A stretch of DNA of 44,786 nucleotides from the NCBI GenBank assembly GCA_020721655.1, contig DYMG01000011.1, forward strand, positions 1 to 44,786, in the 5' to 3' direction. This document shows, piece after piece, positions 35,937 through 44,371 of this stretch (positions are counted from its first letter, which is position 1; the number at the start of each line of letters is the position of its first letter). Under the pieces are notes generated by a model. It saw only the letters and a list, made by a program, of their open reading frames with translations. It did no database searches and had not been told where the DNA came from. The DNA comes from Paludibacter propionicigenes (lineage in GTDB: Bacteria; Bacteroidota; Bacteroidia; Bacteroidales; JAFGXI01). A program made the position numbers and the translations under genes.

Positions 35937-36815
35937 TTATTTTGTTTTTTGAGGCACAACTTTAAGTAATTCTACTTCAAAAATTAGAGTAGTATTTGGA
36001 GGAATTATTCCGTTACGTTTATCACCATAAGCCAATTTTGAAGGTATAATTAATTGAGCTACACCACCTTCTCGCATATAGGAAATGCTTTCTGTCCAAC
36101 CCAAAATGAAATTGTTTTCGCCAAAAATGTATTCAAGAGGTTTATTAATTTTTACAGACGAATCAAAAATTTCGCCGTTAATAAATTTGCCGGTATAGTG
36201 AATAATAACTTTGTCGCCATTTTTGGGCATTTTACCTTTGCCTTTAATTTTTTCATTGTAATATAATCCAGATTTTGTTGGGGCAATTTTTATGTTTTCT
36301 TTGTATAAAAAATCTGCAAGTAAATCTTTTTCTAGTATTTGCTGTTTTTCGTTAAGTGTAGTTTTTTCGTTATTTACATCTTTAGTGTTTGTTATACCAA
36401 GTACTTTTACATAAAAAACTAATTTTCCGCCATTTTTCACTTCGTCTGGTAGTGTTGAGTATTTTCTGCTAAGCATATAAAAATCTGCTGCATCTACTTT
36501 AAAAATAGCACTATCGCTAATGTGCATCATTAATATTGCCTCTTCAATACTTCCAATGTAATCGGGTTTTTTAATTATCATCTTATAGTCTTTTCCCAAT
36601 TCGCGAGAATCAAAAATGATGTCGCCTTTTTCATTCGCATAAATTAATTTTAGAATAAGAATGTCGTTTTCTTTTACTTTTGTAGAATCGGTATTTTCTT
36701 CAATAAATTTGTAAAAAATATTGGTGTCGGTTTGTTTAAACTCCTCATTATTGCACGAGGATACAATTAAAATAAATAGAGCAATATTTATAATTAGTTT
36801 TAATTTGCTTGTCAT
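35937..36815 (-). CDS. FKBP-type peptidyl-prolyl isomerase lipoprotein, two FKBP-like domains
   Basis: A 292-residue lipoprotein (lipobox VSSC, Cys21). The first domain (about 40-140: ENDILILKLIYANEKGDIIFDS ... KLVFYVKVLGI) is a degenerate FKBP-like fold. The second (about 170-288) is a canonical FKBP: GDKVIIHYTGKFINGEIFDSS, FILGWTESISYMREGGVAQLIIPSKLAYGD, and IPPNTTLIFEVELLKV, retaining the ligand-pocket residues. It would fold exported proteins in the periplasm or at the surface. It is reminiscent of the gliding lipoprotein GldI, but I cannot claim orthology. Confidence 0.88.
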   Translation of the reverse strand: MTSKLKLIINIALFILIVSSCNNEEFKQTDTNIFYKFIEENTDSTKVKENDILILKLIYANEKGDIIFDSRELGKDYKMIIKKPDYIGSIEEAILMMHISDSAIFKVDAADFYMLSRKYSTLPDEVKNGGKLVFYVKVLGITNTKDVNNEKTTLNEKQQILEKDLLADFLYKENIKIAPTKSGLYYNEKIKGKGKMPKNGDKVIIHYTGKFINGEIFDSSVKINKPLEYIFGENNFILGWTESISYMREGGVAQLIIPSKLAYGDKRNGIIPPNTTLIFEVELLKVVPQKTK

Positions 36816-36849
36816 ATTTTTGATGTGTGAAATTTAGGCGATGTAGTTG

Positions 36850-37962
36850 TTATCTTTTTGAAACCCAAGATGATATGTTGTGTTCTTCTTTAATTTTTTT
36901 AGATTCGTTTGTAGCATCTTCTTTTAAATTGAAAGAGGCTAAAGAAATTCTATAATTTCCGTCCATTAAAATAATTTCAGGTGAAAAACCTTTGGCTTGC
37001 AATTTTTTTAAATGTTTTTCGGCTTTGTTTTTTGTGCTAAAACTACCCGAAATTAAAACGAAATTACCTTTTGTGTTGGCGTTTTTAATAGATGGTTCGG
37101 TATCTTTTGGGGTAATAATTTCTTTTTCTTCTGAGTTTTCGGCAATTAATTCTTTAGTAGAATTTAAACTATCGTTAATTATGTTTGTGCTGTCGCTAAG
37201 TATTTGTACTATAATAGAATCGGTGTTATTTGGTTCTATAAATTTAGGTTCGGAATAAAAAAGAGCATTTTCTTTTTTAGTCATCGAATCAAGTTTTTTT
37301 TCTATTATGTTGCTTGATTCTTTTTCAAACAAAGCACCGCTGTCTATGCTTGTGAATGATGAATAATTTAAATTTAGATTGTTTAGTAAGTTTTTATTTG
37401 TCGATAAAAATGAAATTATGGCAATTATTGGAATAATAATGTAAAGTTTTATGGCAGTAGAACTGAGTAGTAAATTTTTAACATTTTTTTTGTCGGCAAA
37501 TTCGCTACTTATTTTTTTAGCAATTTGTCTGTCGGCAATTTGAAAGTTTATTGATGTAAGTCCAAACGACTCGGTTAAATAGTTTATTTCGGTATTAGGG
37601 TCGAATATTAAATTTAAATTTTTGTCGAAAATAAAACTTCCAATATTAGTTATTGTAACTTTTTCATTTTTATCTAAACTTAAGAATGTATCTCTAACAA
37701 AATTAGCAATATTTTGTTTCGATTCAGAGTAAGAAATTTTATTTTTTTCGGCAATATGGTTTATTAATAAACCATCGCTTTTATTTAAATTTTTGTTAAA
37801 TGAAAGCGATTTTGAAGGTGGGAAAATATACTTTCCATCTTTAGAAATTGTTGCAGGATTGTAGTTTGTGAGAATGCCGCCAAAGTCTGGAATTATCACA
37901 CAATCAAACAAATACAGTAGCTCTGATATGTGTTTTTCTATATTTATTTTAGTTGCATTCAT
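36850..37962 (-). CDS. HU-like (CCDC81-type) and SPOR domain membrane protein
   Basis: A 370-residue protein. The N-terminus (about 1-150; INIEKHISELLYLFDCVIIPDFGGILTNYNPA, VTITNIGSFIFDKNLNLIFDP) matches the prokaryotic HU-related domain found in Bacteroidota SPOR proteins. A membrane helix follows at about 170-188, then a long acidic, low-complexity periplasmic linker. The C-terminal SPOR domain (about 299-370; GNFVLISGSFSTKNKAEKHLKKL) binds glycan strands denuded of peptides at division sites. The frame is open back to a GTG at 38034, but a promoter box at 37969 makes the ATG at 37962 the likely start, with almost no leader. Role in division is inferred. Confidence 0.9.
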   Translation of the reverse strand: MNATKINIEKHISELLYLFDCVIIPDFGGILTNYNPATISKDGKYIFPPSKSLSFNKNLNKSDGLLINHIAEKNKISYSESKQNIANFVRDTFLSLDKNEKVTITNIGSFIFDKNLNLIFDPNTEINYLTESFGLTSINFQIADRQIAKKISSEFADKKNVKNLLLSSTAIKLYIIIPIIAIISFLSTNKNLLNNLNLNYSSFTSIDSGALFEKESSNIIEKKLDSMTKKENALFYSEPKFIEPNNTDSIIVQILSDSTNIINDSLNSTKELIAENSEEKEIITPKDTEPSIKNANTKGNFVLISGSFSTKNKAEKHLKKLQAKGFSPEIILMDGNYRISLASFNLKEDATNESKKIKEEHNISSWVSKR

Positions 37963-37968
37963 TGCAAA

Positions 37969-37999
37969 CAAAGTTAGCTTTACATAAATCAACGAACAA
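37969..37999 (-). promoter_or_regulatory. Promoter of the HU/SPOR gene
   Basis: Minus strand has TTG (37999-37997), 20 nt, then TAACTTTG (37976-37969), the Bacteroidota -33/-7 arrangement. Only six bases separate the -7 box from the ATG at 37962, so the transcript is predicted to be leaderless or nearly so. Confidence 0.65.
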
Positions 38000-38088
38000 T
38001 TTTTACAGCATAAAGTAATTAAAAAGTTATTCACACAGTAGTTGATAAATTTATTTGTAAAATACTAACTCTAAGATTTTAATTGGCT

Positions 38089-38096
38089 TATATTTG
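38089..38096 (+). promoter_or_regulatory. Bacteroidota -7 promoter box for the NTR-like gene
   Basis: TATATTTG, an exact TAnnTTTG match, 24 nt before the ATG at 38121. It overlaps the TTG where the open frame could otherwise begin. Confidence 0.5.
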
Positions 38097-38120
38097 TTTT
38101 TTGTAAAAAATGTGTTTTTA

Positions 38121-38540
38121 ATGGTTTATTTTGTTCTGTTATTATATAATTTATTTTTTGGAGCAATAAACGAACTTCAAATTATTAAGGATTATAAATA
38201 TTCCGATGTCGTAATTACAGCATCAATAATTAATATTGCAGAGATTAAAAATGAAGGTGCAATATCTGAATTTGAAGCAGTTCAAATATTTAAAGGTAGT
38301 GTTCATAAAACATATTTAGTAAAAACAAACAGTGGCTTTAATTTCAAAAAAGGCACAAAATTTTTACTGTATTTAAAGAAAAAAGAAAATACTTATTACA
38401 CAATAGTTCGTTACGAAACAAAAGAAAACGAAAATGCAAATACCGAAATAGAATTTGTGTACAACTATGTTCAAAAAAGTTTTTTTAGAAAAGTGAAAAC
38501 GCCAAGTTCCAATAAATACATTATAGAACAACATAGTTGA
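38121..38540 (+). CDS. Small exported protein with a possible NTR/TIMP-like domain
   Basis: A 139-residue protein with a hydrophobic N-terminus (MVYFVLLLYNLFFGAI) that could be a signal peptide. The body reads like the OB-fold of NTR/TIMP-like domains: SDVVITASIINIAEI (variable insert) FEAVQIFKGSVHKTYLVKTNSGFNFKKGTKFLLYLKK. In that pattern 'aDvvi-G-V', 'F-v---fKG' and 'F--G-kylvY' recur. The disulfide cysteines typical of the family are missing, so the call is tentative. The frame also opens at a TTG (38094) inside the promoter box; the ATG at 38121 is preferred. Function unknown. Confidence 0.65.
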   Translation: MVYFVLLLYNLFFGAINELQIIKDYKYSDVVITASIINIAEIKNEGAISEFEAVQIFKGSVHKTYLVKTNSGFNFKKGTKFLLYLKKKENTYYTIVRYETKENENANTEIEFVYNYVQKSFFRKVKTPSSNKYIIEQHS

Positions 38541-38561
38541 CTTTAAACTACAAGCAATAAC

Positions 38562-38591
38562 TTTGCTTATTTATAAAAATAATTAACTTTG
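38562..38591 (+). promoter_or_regulatory. Promoter of the DUF6252-like lipoprotein gene
   Basis: TTTG (38562-38565), 18 nt, then TAACTTTG (38584-38591): both Bacteroidota elements present and well spaced. The ATG is 22 nt after the -7 box. Confidence 0.75.
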
Positions 38592-38613
38592 TAAAAAATT
38601 AAAATAAATTAAA

Positions 38614-39120
38614 ATGAGAAAACTATTTATTATTTCAGCACTATTAACAATTATTTTCGCTACGTCTTGTACAAAAGAAATAGCCGAAGAAATTGCACCA
38701 ATGGTAACATCTGCGTCAATGACTGCAACAATAAACGATACAACTTGGACAAGTTTAACCAGAGTTACAAAACACTACTCTAATACTCATCTTTTTCTTA
38801 TTACAGGAACTGATGCCAACGGAAAAATTATTGCTATAACTATAAGAGGAGATCAAAAAGGAACTTACACATCATCAACCTCAATAGACTCGCTAAATGC
38901 ACAAGTTGGAGCTGTTTGGAAACCAAATTCTAACGAATATCTTAGTAACAGCGGAACCGTTACAATTACCGATATTAACACTACCGACCTTAAAATATCT
39001 GGCACATTTAGTTTTAATATAGTAAATTCGGCAAATTTAAGCGATGCTATTGAAGTTAAAAATGGTAAATTTACTAATTTAACTTACAGCACAGAAGCAG
39101 ATTCTACACAGAGTAAATAA
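38614..39120 (+). CDS. DUF6252-like lipoprotein
   Basis: A 168-residue lipoprotein (lipobox FATSC, Cys19). The mature part has the DUF6252 pattern: MTATINDTTWTSLTRVTKHYSN, LFLITGTDANGKIIAITIRG, DQKGTYTSS, and near the end SGTVTITDINTTDLKISGTFSFNI. That pattern is a small beta-sheet protein of unknown function, widespread in Bacteroidota. It shares its build with the lipoprotein at 12587. It has its own well-formed promoter and terminator, so it is monocistronic. Confidence 0.85.
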   Translation: MRKLFIISALLTIIFATSCTKEIAEEIAPMVTSASMTATINDTTWTSLTRVTKHYSNTHLFLITGTDANGKIIAITIRGDQKGTYTSSTSIDSLNAQVGAVWKPNSNEYLSNSGTVTITDINTTDLKISGTFSFNIVNSANLSDAIEVKNGKFTNLTYSTEADSTQSK

Positions 39121-39139
39121 CAAATTTAAATATTTTTTG

Positions 39140-39167
39140 AAAGCCTCAATTTAAGTATTGGGGCTTT
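39140..39167 (+). terminator. Terminator of the DUF6252-like lipoprotein gene
   Basis: An 11-bp stem with one T-G wobble (AAAGCCTCAAT / ATTGGGGCTTT), a 6-nt loop, and T-rich sequence after it. It lies 19 nt past the stop. Confidence 0.75.
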
Positions 39168-39310
39168 TATTTTATGTTAATTAGTATTAGAATTGAGCCA
39201 ATAAAATTGCGAAAATTAACAAAAAATATTATTTTTGTTCACTGGTGCAAATCAGTATTTTATATTACTGTTTTAGCATTATAACACACAATTATTTAAA
39301 ATAAATAAAC

Positions 39311-42300
39311 ATGCAAAAAATAGAAAGATATATTCCAAAAAACAATGTAAGAATAGTTACAGCCGCATCACTTTTTGATGGGCACGATGCAGCAATAAAC
39401 GTTATGCGACGAATTATTCAGTCAACCGGAGTTGAAGTAATACATTTAGGACACAATCGTTCTGTTCAAGAAATAGTTGATACAGCTATTCAAGAAGACG
39501 TACAAGCAATAGCAATAACATCGTATCAAGGAGGACATACCGAATTTTTTAAATATATGTACGATTTGTTAAAAGAACGAGGTTGTAGCCATATTAAGCT
39601 TTTTGGTGGCGGTGGTGGTGTAATTTTACCCGAAGAAATAGAAGATTTACAAAATTACGGAATTACAAGAATATACTCACCAGACGATGGTAGAGAAATG
39701 GGATTGCAAGGAATGATTAATGATTTGGTCGAAAAATCGGACTTTCCTACAGGAGTTATGGCTCAAGACATTGAAAAAATTAAACAAAAAAATATAAATG
39801 CAATAGCTCGGTTAATTTCTGCCGCAGAAAATAATCCAGAAAAAATAAAAGAAGAACTAACTGGAATAGAGGTGATTGCAAAAAATAGCGATATTCCAGT
39901 ATTAGGGATAACAGGAACAGGAGGAGCAGGAAAATCATCGTTAGTTGACGAAATAGTTCGTAGATTTTTAGCCGAATTTAACGATAAAACTATTGCAATA
40001 ATTTCTGTTGACCCATCGAAAAGAAAAACAGGAGGAGCACTACTTGGCGATAGAATTAGAATGAACTCGATAAATACCGACAGAGTTTATATGCGTTCTT
40101 TAGCCACTAGACAATCTAATTTGGCACTATCTCACTATGTTAAAGATGCCGTAAACATTGTAAAAGCAGCAAATTTCGATTTAGTTATTTTAGAAACCTC
40201 AGGTATTGGACAGTCTGATACTGAAATAGTTGACCATTCTGATGTGTCTATGTATGTAATGACCCCAGAATATGGAGCTGCTACACAGTTAGAAAAAATA
40301 GATATGCTCGATTTTGCAAACATAATAGCAATTAATAAATTCGATAAAAGAGGAGCTTTAGATGCTTTACGCGATGTACAACGACAATACCAAAGAAATC
40401 ATTTGCTTTTTGAAAAAGCAGTAGAAGAAATGCCGGTTTTTGGAACAGTAGCATCGCAATATGGCGACCCGGGTGTTGACCACCTATATTTTGCAATAAT
40501 GAATTTGCTATCCGAAAAAACTAACACAAAATTAAAAACCAATTTAAAACTAACTAAAGATATTAACGAAAAAGTATTTATTATACCACCACACAGAACT
40601 CGCTATTTATCAGAAATTTCGGAAACAGTAAGAACTTATAACAAATGGGCAGAAGAACAATCGGAAATTGCTCAAAAATTGTATTCGCTAAAACAATCAA
40701 TAGAATTAGTTGACGAAAAAGAAACAAAAGTAATTCTTAATCAGAAATATAAAGAAACAGAATTGAATTTTGACCCAAAAAACAAGCTCGTTTTAGAAAC
40801 TTGGGATGCAAAAAAACAAAATTACAAAAGCGAATATTATACATTTAAAGTACGCGAAAAAGAAATTAAAATTATAACACATACCGAAAGTTTGTCACAT
40901 TTATTAGTTCCAAAAGTATCGTTACCAAAATACAAATCGTGGGGAGAAATTTTAAATTGGAATTTAAAAGAAAATGTTCCGGGAGAATTTCCTTACGCTG
41001 CAGGTGTTTTCCCATTTAAACGAGAAGGTGAAGACCCAACACGAATGTTTGCCGGAGAAGGCGGTCCAGAACGTACCAATAAACGTTTTCACTATGTTTC
41101 TTTAGGAATGTCGGCAAAAAGACTTTCTACAGCTTTTGATAGCGTTACCCTTTACGGAGAAGACCCAGCAATAAGACCCGATATTTACGGAAAAATTGGA
41201 AATTCTGGGGTTTCTATAGCTTGTCTTGATGATGCAAAAAAACTATATTCAGGATTCGACTTGTCGAACCCATTAACTTCAGTATCAATGACAATAAACG
41301 GACCTGCACCAATTTTAGTAGGTTATTTTATGAATGCAGCTATAGACCAACAATGCGAAATTTACATCAAAAAAAATGGTTTAGAACAAGAGGTTGATAA
41401 AAAAATTGAAGCTATATATAAAGAAAAAGGAACTAAAAGACCAAAATATCAAGGAGAATTACCAGAAGGTAATAATGGCTTAGGATTAATGCTTTTGGGA
41501 GTTACAGGCGACCAAGTTTTACCAAAAGATGTTTACGGAAAAATAAAAGCAGAAACAATTTCTATTGTTAGAGGAACAGTGCAAGCCGATATTTTAAAAG
41601 AAGACCAAGCACAAAATACTTGCATTTATTCTATCGATTTTTCGCTAAAATTAATGGGCGATATTCAAGAATATTTTATAAACCATAAAGTTAGGAATTT
41701 TTATTCAGTTTCAATTTCTGGATACCATATTGCCGAAGCTGGAGCCAATCCAATTTCGCAATTAGCTTTTACTTTGGCAAATGGCTTTACTTATGTAGAG
41801 TATTACATTTCTAGAGGTTTAGATATTAATGAATTTGCACCAAATTTATCGTTTTTCTTTTCAAATGGTTTAGACCCAGAATACGCTGTAATTGGTAGAG
41901 TTGCTCGTTTAATTTGGGCTAAAGCTATGAAATTGAAATACAAAGCAAATTCGCGTTCACAAATGTTGAAATATCATATTCAAACATCGGGTAGGTCGTT
42001 GCACGCACAAGAGATTGATTTTAACGATATTAGAACAACTTTACAGGCTTTGTATGCTATTTATGATAATTGCAACTCATTACACACAAATGCTTATGAT
42101 GAGGCAATTACAACACCTACAGAAGAATCGGTAAGGCGAGCAATGGCAATTCAATTAATAATAAATCACGAATTAGGCGAAGCAAAAAATCAAAATCCTT
42201 TGCAAGGTGCTTTTATTATTGAGGAATTAACCGATTTAGTTGAAGAAGCTATTTTAGCTGAATTCGATAGAATTACCGAGCGTGGCGGAGTTCTTGGAGC

Positions 42301-42670
42301 AATGGAAACAATGTACCAAAGAAGCAAAATTCAAGAAGAATCGTTGTATTACGAAACTTTAAAACATAATGGCGAATTACCAATTATGGGAGTAAATACA
42401 TTTTTATCGTCGGAAGGCTCAAAAACTATTGTTCCAAAAGAAGTAATTAGAGCTACAAAAGAGGAAAAAGAATATCAGTTGCAAATGCTTAAAGAACTTC
42501 ATACTACATATAAAGAAAAAGCTACCGAAATGCTTAATGAATTGAAAAATAACGCAAAAGCAAATAAAAATATATTCGAAACTCTTATGGAGGCAACAAA
42601 ATATTGCTCAATTGGACAAATAACTCAGTCGCTTTTTGAAGTTGGTGGACAATATAGACGAAATATGTAG
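39311..42670 (+). CDS. icmF: Fused isobutyryl-CoA mutase IcmF (B12-binding, G-protein chaperone, mutase)
   Basis: A 1119-residue adenosylcobalamin enzyme that interconverts isobutyryl-CoA and n-butyryl-CoA. The domains are fused in the IcmF order. The B12-binding domain (about 12-140) has axial His25 in [10 protein letters not shown]. The MeaB-like GTPase chaperone (about 190-420) has Walker [13 protein letters not shown] at 199-210. The mutase barrel covers about 550-1119. Two substrate-site residues separate isobutyryl- from methylmalonyl-CoA mutases: Phe567 (GVFPFKREG; Tyr in methylmalonyl enzymes) and Gln768 (DQAQNTCIY; Arg in methylmalonyl enzymes). Both are of the isobutyryl type. [21 protein letters not shown] is also present. 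It probably serves valine or branched-chain fatty acid metabolism. No partner acyl-CoA genes are adjacent. Often annotated only as methylmalonyl-CoA mutase. Confidence 0.95.
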   Translation: MQKIERYIPKNNVRIVTAASLFDGHDAAINVMRRIIQSTGVEVIHLGHNRSVQEIVDTAIQEDVQAIAITSYQGGHTEFFKYMYDLLKERGCSHIKLFGGGGGVILPEEIEDLQNYGITRIYSPDDGREMGLQGMINDLVEKSDFPTGVMAQDIEKIKQKNINAIARLISAAENNPEKIKEELTGIEVIAKNSDIPVLGITGTGGAGKSSLVDEIVRRFLAEFNDKTIAIISVDPSKRKTGGALLGDRIRMNSINTDRVYMRSLATRQSNLALSHYVKDAVNIVKAANFDLVILETSGIGQSDTEIVDHSDVSMYVMTPEYGAATQLEKIDMLDFANIIAINKFDKRGALDALRDVQRQYQRNHLLFEKAVEEMPVFGTVASQYGDPGVDHLYFAIMNLLSEKTNTKLKTNLKLTKDINEKVFIIPPHRTRYLSEISETVRTYNKWAEEQSEIAQKLYSLKQSIELVDEKETKVILNQKYKETELNFDPKNKLVLETWDAKKQNYKSEYYTFKVREKEIKIITHTESLSHLLVPKVSLPKYKSWGEILNWNLKENVPGEFPYAAGVFPFKREGEDPTRMFAGEGGPERTNKRFHYVSLGMSAKRLSTAFDSVTLYGEDPAIRPDIYGKIGNSGVSIACLDDAKKLYSGFDLSNPLTSVSMTINGPAPILVGYFMNAAIDQQCEIYIKKNGLEQEVDKKIEAIYKEKGTKRPKYQGELPEGNNGLGLMLLGVTGDQVLPKDVYGKIKAETISIVRGTVQADILKEDQAQNTCIYSIDFSLKLMGDIQEYFINHKVRNFYSVSISGYHIAEAGANPISQLAFTLANGFTYVEYYISRGLDINEFAPNLSFFFSNGLDPEYAVIGRVARLIWAKAMKLKYKANSRSQMLKYHIQTSGRSLHAQEIDFNDIRTTLQALYAIYDNCNSLHTNAYDEAITTPTEESVRRAMAIQLIINHELGEAKNQNPLQGAFIIEELTDLVEEAILAEFDRITERGGVLGAMETMYQRSKIQEESLYYETLKHNGELPIMGVNTFLSSEGSKTIVPKEVIRATKEEKEYQLQMLKELHTTYKEKATEMLNELKNNAKANKNIFETLMEATKYCSIGQITQSLFEVGGQYRRNM

Positions 42671-42991
42671 GGCTTATATTTCAAAAATATAATTAGATGC
42701 AACATATTTATAGTAAGAATGTTGGTATTCATTCTAAGGCTTTGTGAAGAAATAAAGTGTACAGAATTGACGCAGATATTTTGGTCTTTTTCGAGGCATA
42801 AATTGCAGCTAATAGCTTGCGACTCTTTGCAAAATTTGCAACACAGAAAAAGAGCGAAAGAGCAAGTCAAAATGTACAGGTTATTTTTTTACAATACCTA
42901 AGGAACTACTACAAACAAAGATGTTTCAATAATCAAGAGAAAGTTTTGTTTAATTGAGTATCTTTGCATTTAAACAAATTATAGCAATTTA
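42671..42991. other. Gene-poor spacer upstream of the methyltransferase gene
   Basis: About 320 bp with no convincing gene. Short open frames exist on both strands but lack family resemblance. The central part (about 42735-42880) looks less AT-rich than its surroundings and holds small inverted motifs such as AGAATG/CATTCT and GCAAAATTTGC. It may be an intergenic repeat or the scar of the insertion that brought in the restriction-modification genes. A -7 box lies at its right end. Confidence 0.4.
42959..42966 (+). promoter_or_regulatory. Bacteroidota -7 promoter box for the methyltransferase gene
   Basis: TATCTTTG, an exact TAnnTTTG match identical to the box at 33296, 25 nt before the ATG at 42992. 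No -33 TTTG at the expected spacing. Confidence 0.5.
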
Positions 42992-44371
42992 ATGATTACG
43001 AAAGAATATATTTCAGAACTAAAACGAAAAGGAAATGCTGAACTTGCTGACCTTATTAAAAAGCAGCGTGATGTTAGAACCATAAATTATATACTTGAAA
43101 GTCTTGGTCAATTACCAAGTAACTTTGATAGTGCATTTTTATATGAACTTCTTGAACATCAGCATTCTCAAGTAAGATTAAATGCTGTAAAAAATATCGG
43201 AAAACTAAACGGCAAGTCTGATATTAGAAAACTTTCAGAGTTATTCAAAAAAGAAACAGACACAAGTGTTAAAAGAGAAATAATATCATCAATTGGAAGA
43301 CAAAGAAAACCTGAAAACAAATCTTTATTATTTGAGTTTTTGAATGATGAAGACCCCAAAATTATTTGTCAAGCAATTAGGGGATTACTCGTGTTTGAAA
43401 AAGATAAAGATGTAGAAGAACACCTTCGCCCTTTGATAAATCATACGAATGAAATGGTTAGAACGGTAATATATAAGGAGTATTTTGCCAAAGAAAACAA
43501 GATTCAAAGCGTTCTTCCTCATGCTGAAACATTTGAATTTTTAAAAAATGTAGTTGTTAATTCTGATGTATTGGAAGCCTTAAAGATTGTACCTGACGAG
43601 AGTGTTCATTTAACCTTTACATCTCCACCTTATTATAACGCAAGAGATTATTCTATTTATCCAAGTTATCAAGCATATTTAGAGTTTTTAGATACAGTGT
43701 TTAAAGAAACTCATAGAATTACCAAAGAAGGACGTTTCTTAATAGTAAATACTTCTCCAATAATTATTCCTCGTGTAAGTCGTTCACATTCAAGCAAGCG
43801 ATATCCTATACCTTTTGATTTGCATCCATTTTTGGTTAAGCAAGGTTGGGAGTTTATTGATGATATTGTTTGGTTAAAGCCCGAAGCAAGTGTAAAAAAC
43901 AGAATAGGTGGTTTTATGCAACACCGTAAACCATTGGGCTACAAACCAAATTCTGTAACTGAATATTTAATGGTTTACAGAAAATCAACTGAAAAATTAT
44001 TAGATTGGAATATAAGAAGTTATGATTATAAAACAGTTGAAGAAAGCAAAGTAGCTAATGGCTATGAAACAACAAATGTTTGGAAAATAGACCCCTGCTT
44101 TGATAAAATACATTCAGCAATTTTTCCTGTTGAACTTTGTAAAAGAGTAATTCAATATTATTCATACAAAGGAGATTTAGTTTTTGACCCATTTGGAGGT
44201 AGTGGTACGGTTGGTAAAACAGCAAAAGCATTTGAACGATTATTTTTTCTAACAGAACAAGAACCTAAATATTTTGAATATATGCAATCAAAATCTAAAC
44301 AACCAAATATGTTTAAAGAAAGAGAAACCAAATTTTTATCATTAGAACAATTTAAAGAAACTGCAAAATGA
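42992..44371 (+). CDS. HEAT-repeat DNA methyltransferase (N4-cytosine type, class beta)
   Basis: A 459-residue protein with two parts. The N-terminal 165 residues are alpha-helical HEAT repeats (LYELLEHQHSQVRLNAVKNIGKLNG, DTSVKREIISSIGRQ, DPKIICQAIRGLLVF). The rest is an amino-methyltransferase with motif IV TSPPYYNARDY at about 210-220, and motif I at the C-terminal end, DPFGGSGTVGKTA at 399-411; this order defines class beta. SPPY usually indicates N4-cytosine methylation, though N6-adenine is possible. It would protect host DNA from a partner endonuclease. Its stop overlaps the start of that endonuclease gene (ATGA), so the two form an operon. The start codon is supported by the promoter box upstream. 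Confidence 0.92.
   Translation: MITKEYISELKRKGNAELADLIKKQRDVRTINYILESLGQLPSNFDSAFLYELLEHQHSQVRLNAVKNIGKLNGKSDIRKLSELFKKETDTSVKREIISSIGRQRKPENKSLLFEFLNDEDPKIICQAIRGLLVFEKDKDVEEHLRPLINHTNEMVRTVIYKEYFAKENKIQSVLPHAETFEFLKNVVVNSDVLEALKIVPDESVHLTFTSPPYYNARDYSIYPSYQAYLEFLDTVFKETHRITKEGRFLIVNTSPIIIPRVSRSHSSKRYPIPFDLHPFLVKQGWEFIDDIVWLKPEASVKNRIGGFMQHRKPLGYKPNSVTEYLMVYRKSTEKLLDWNIRSYDYKTVEESKVANGYETTNVWKIDPCFDKIHSAIFPVELCKRVIQYYSYKGDLVFDPFGGSGTVGKTAKAFERLFFLTEQEPKYFEYMQSKSKQPNMFKERETKFLSLEQFKETAK

Noticed and set aside
42625-42901. Short open frames on both strands in the spacer after icmF
   Set aside because: They overlap each other and one runs into icmF antisense. The compositions (Cys-rich or mixed) resemble no family, and neither is preceded by a convincing start signal.
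42916-42931. 16-bp exact match (CAAAGATGTTTCAATA) to 44520-44535 flanking the methyltransferase
   Set aside because: A match of this length is expected by chance in 45 kb of very AT-rich DNA. It does not extend, and one copy lies within coding sequence.
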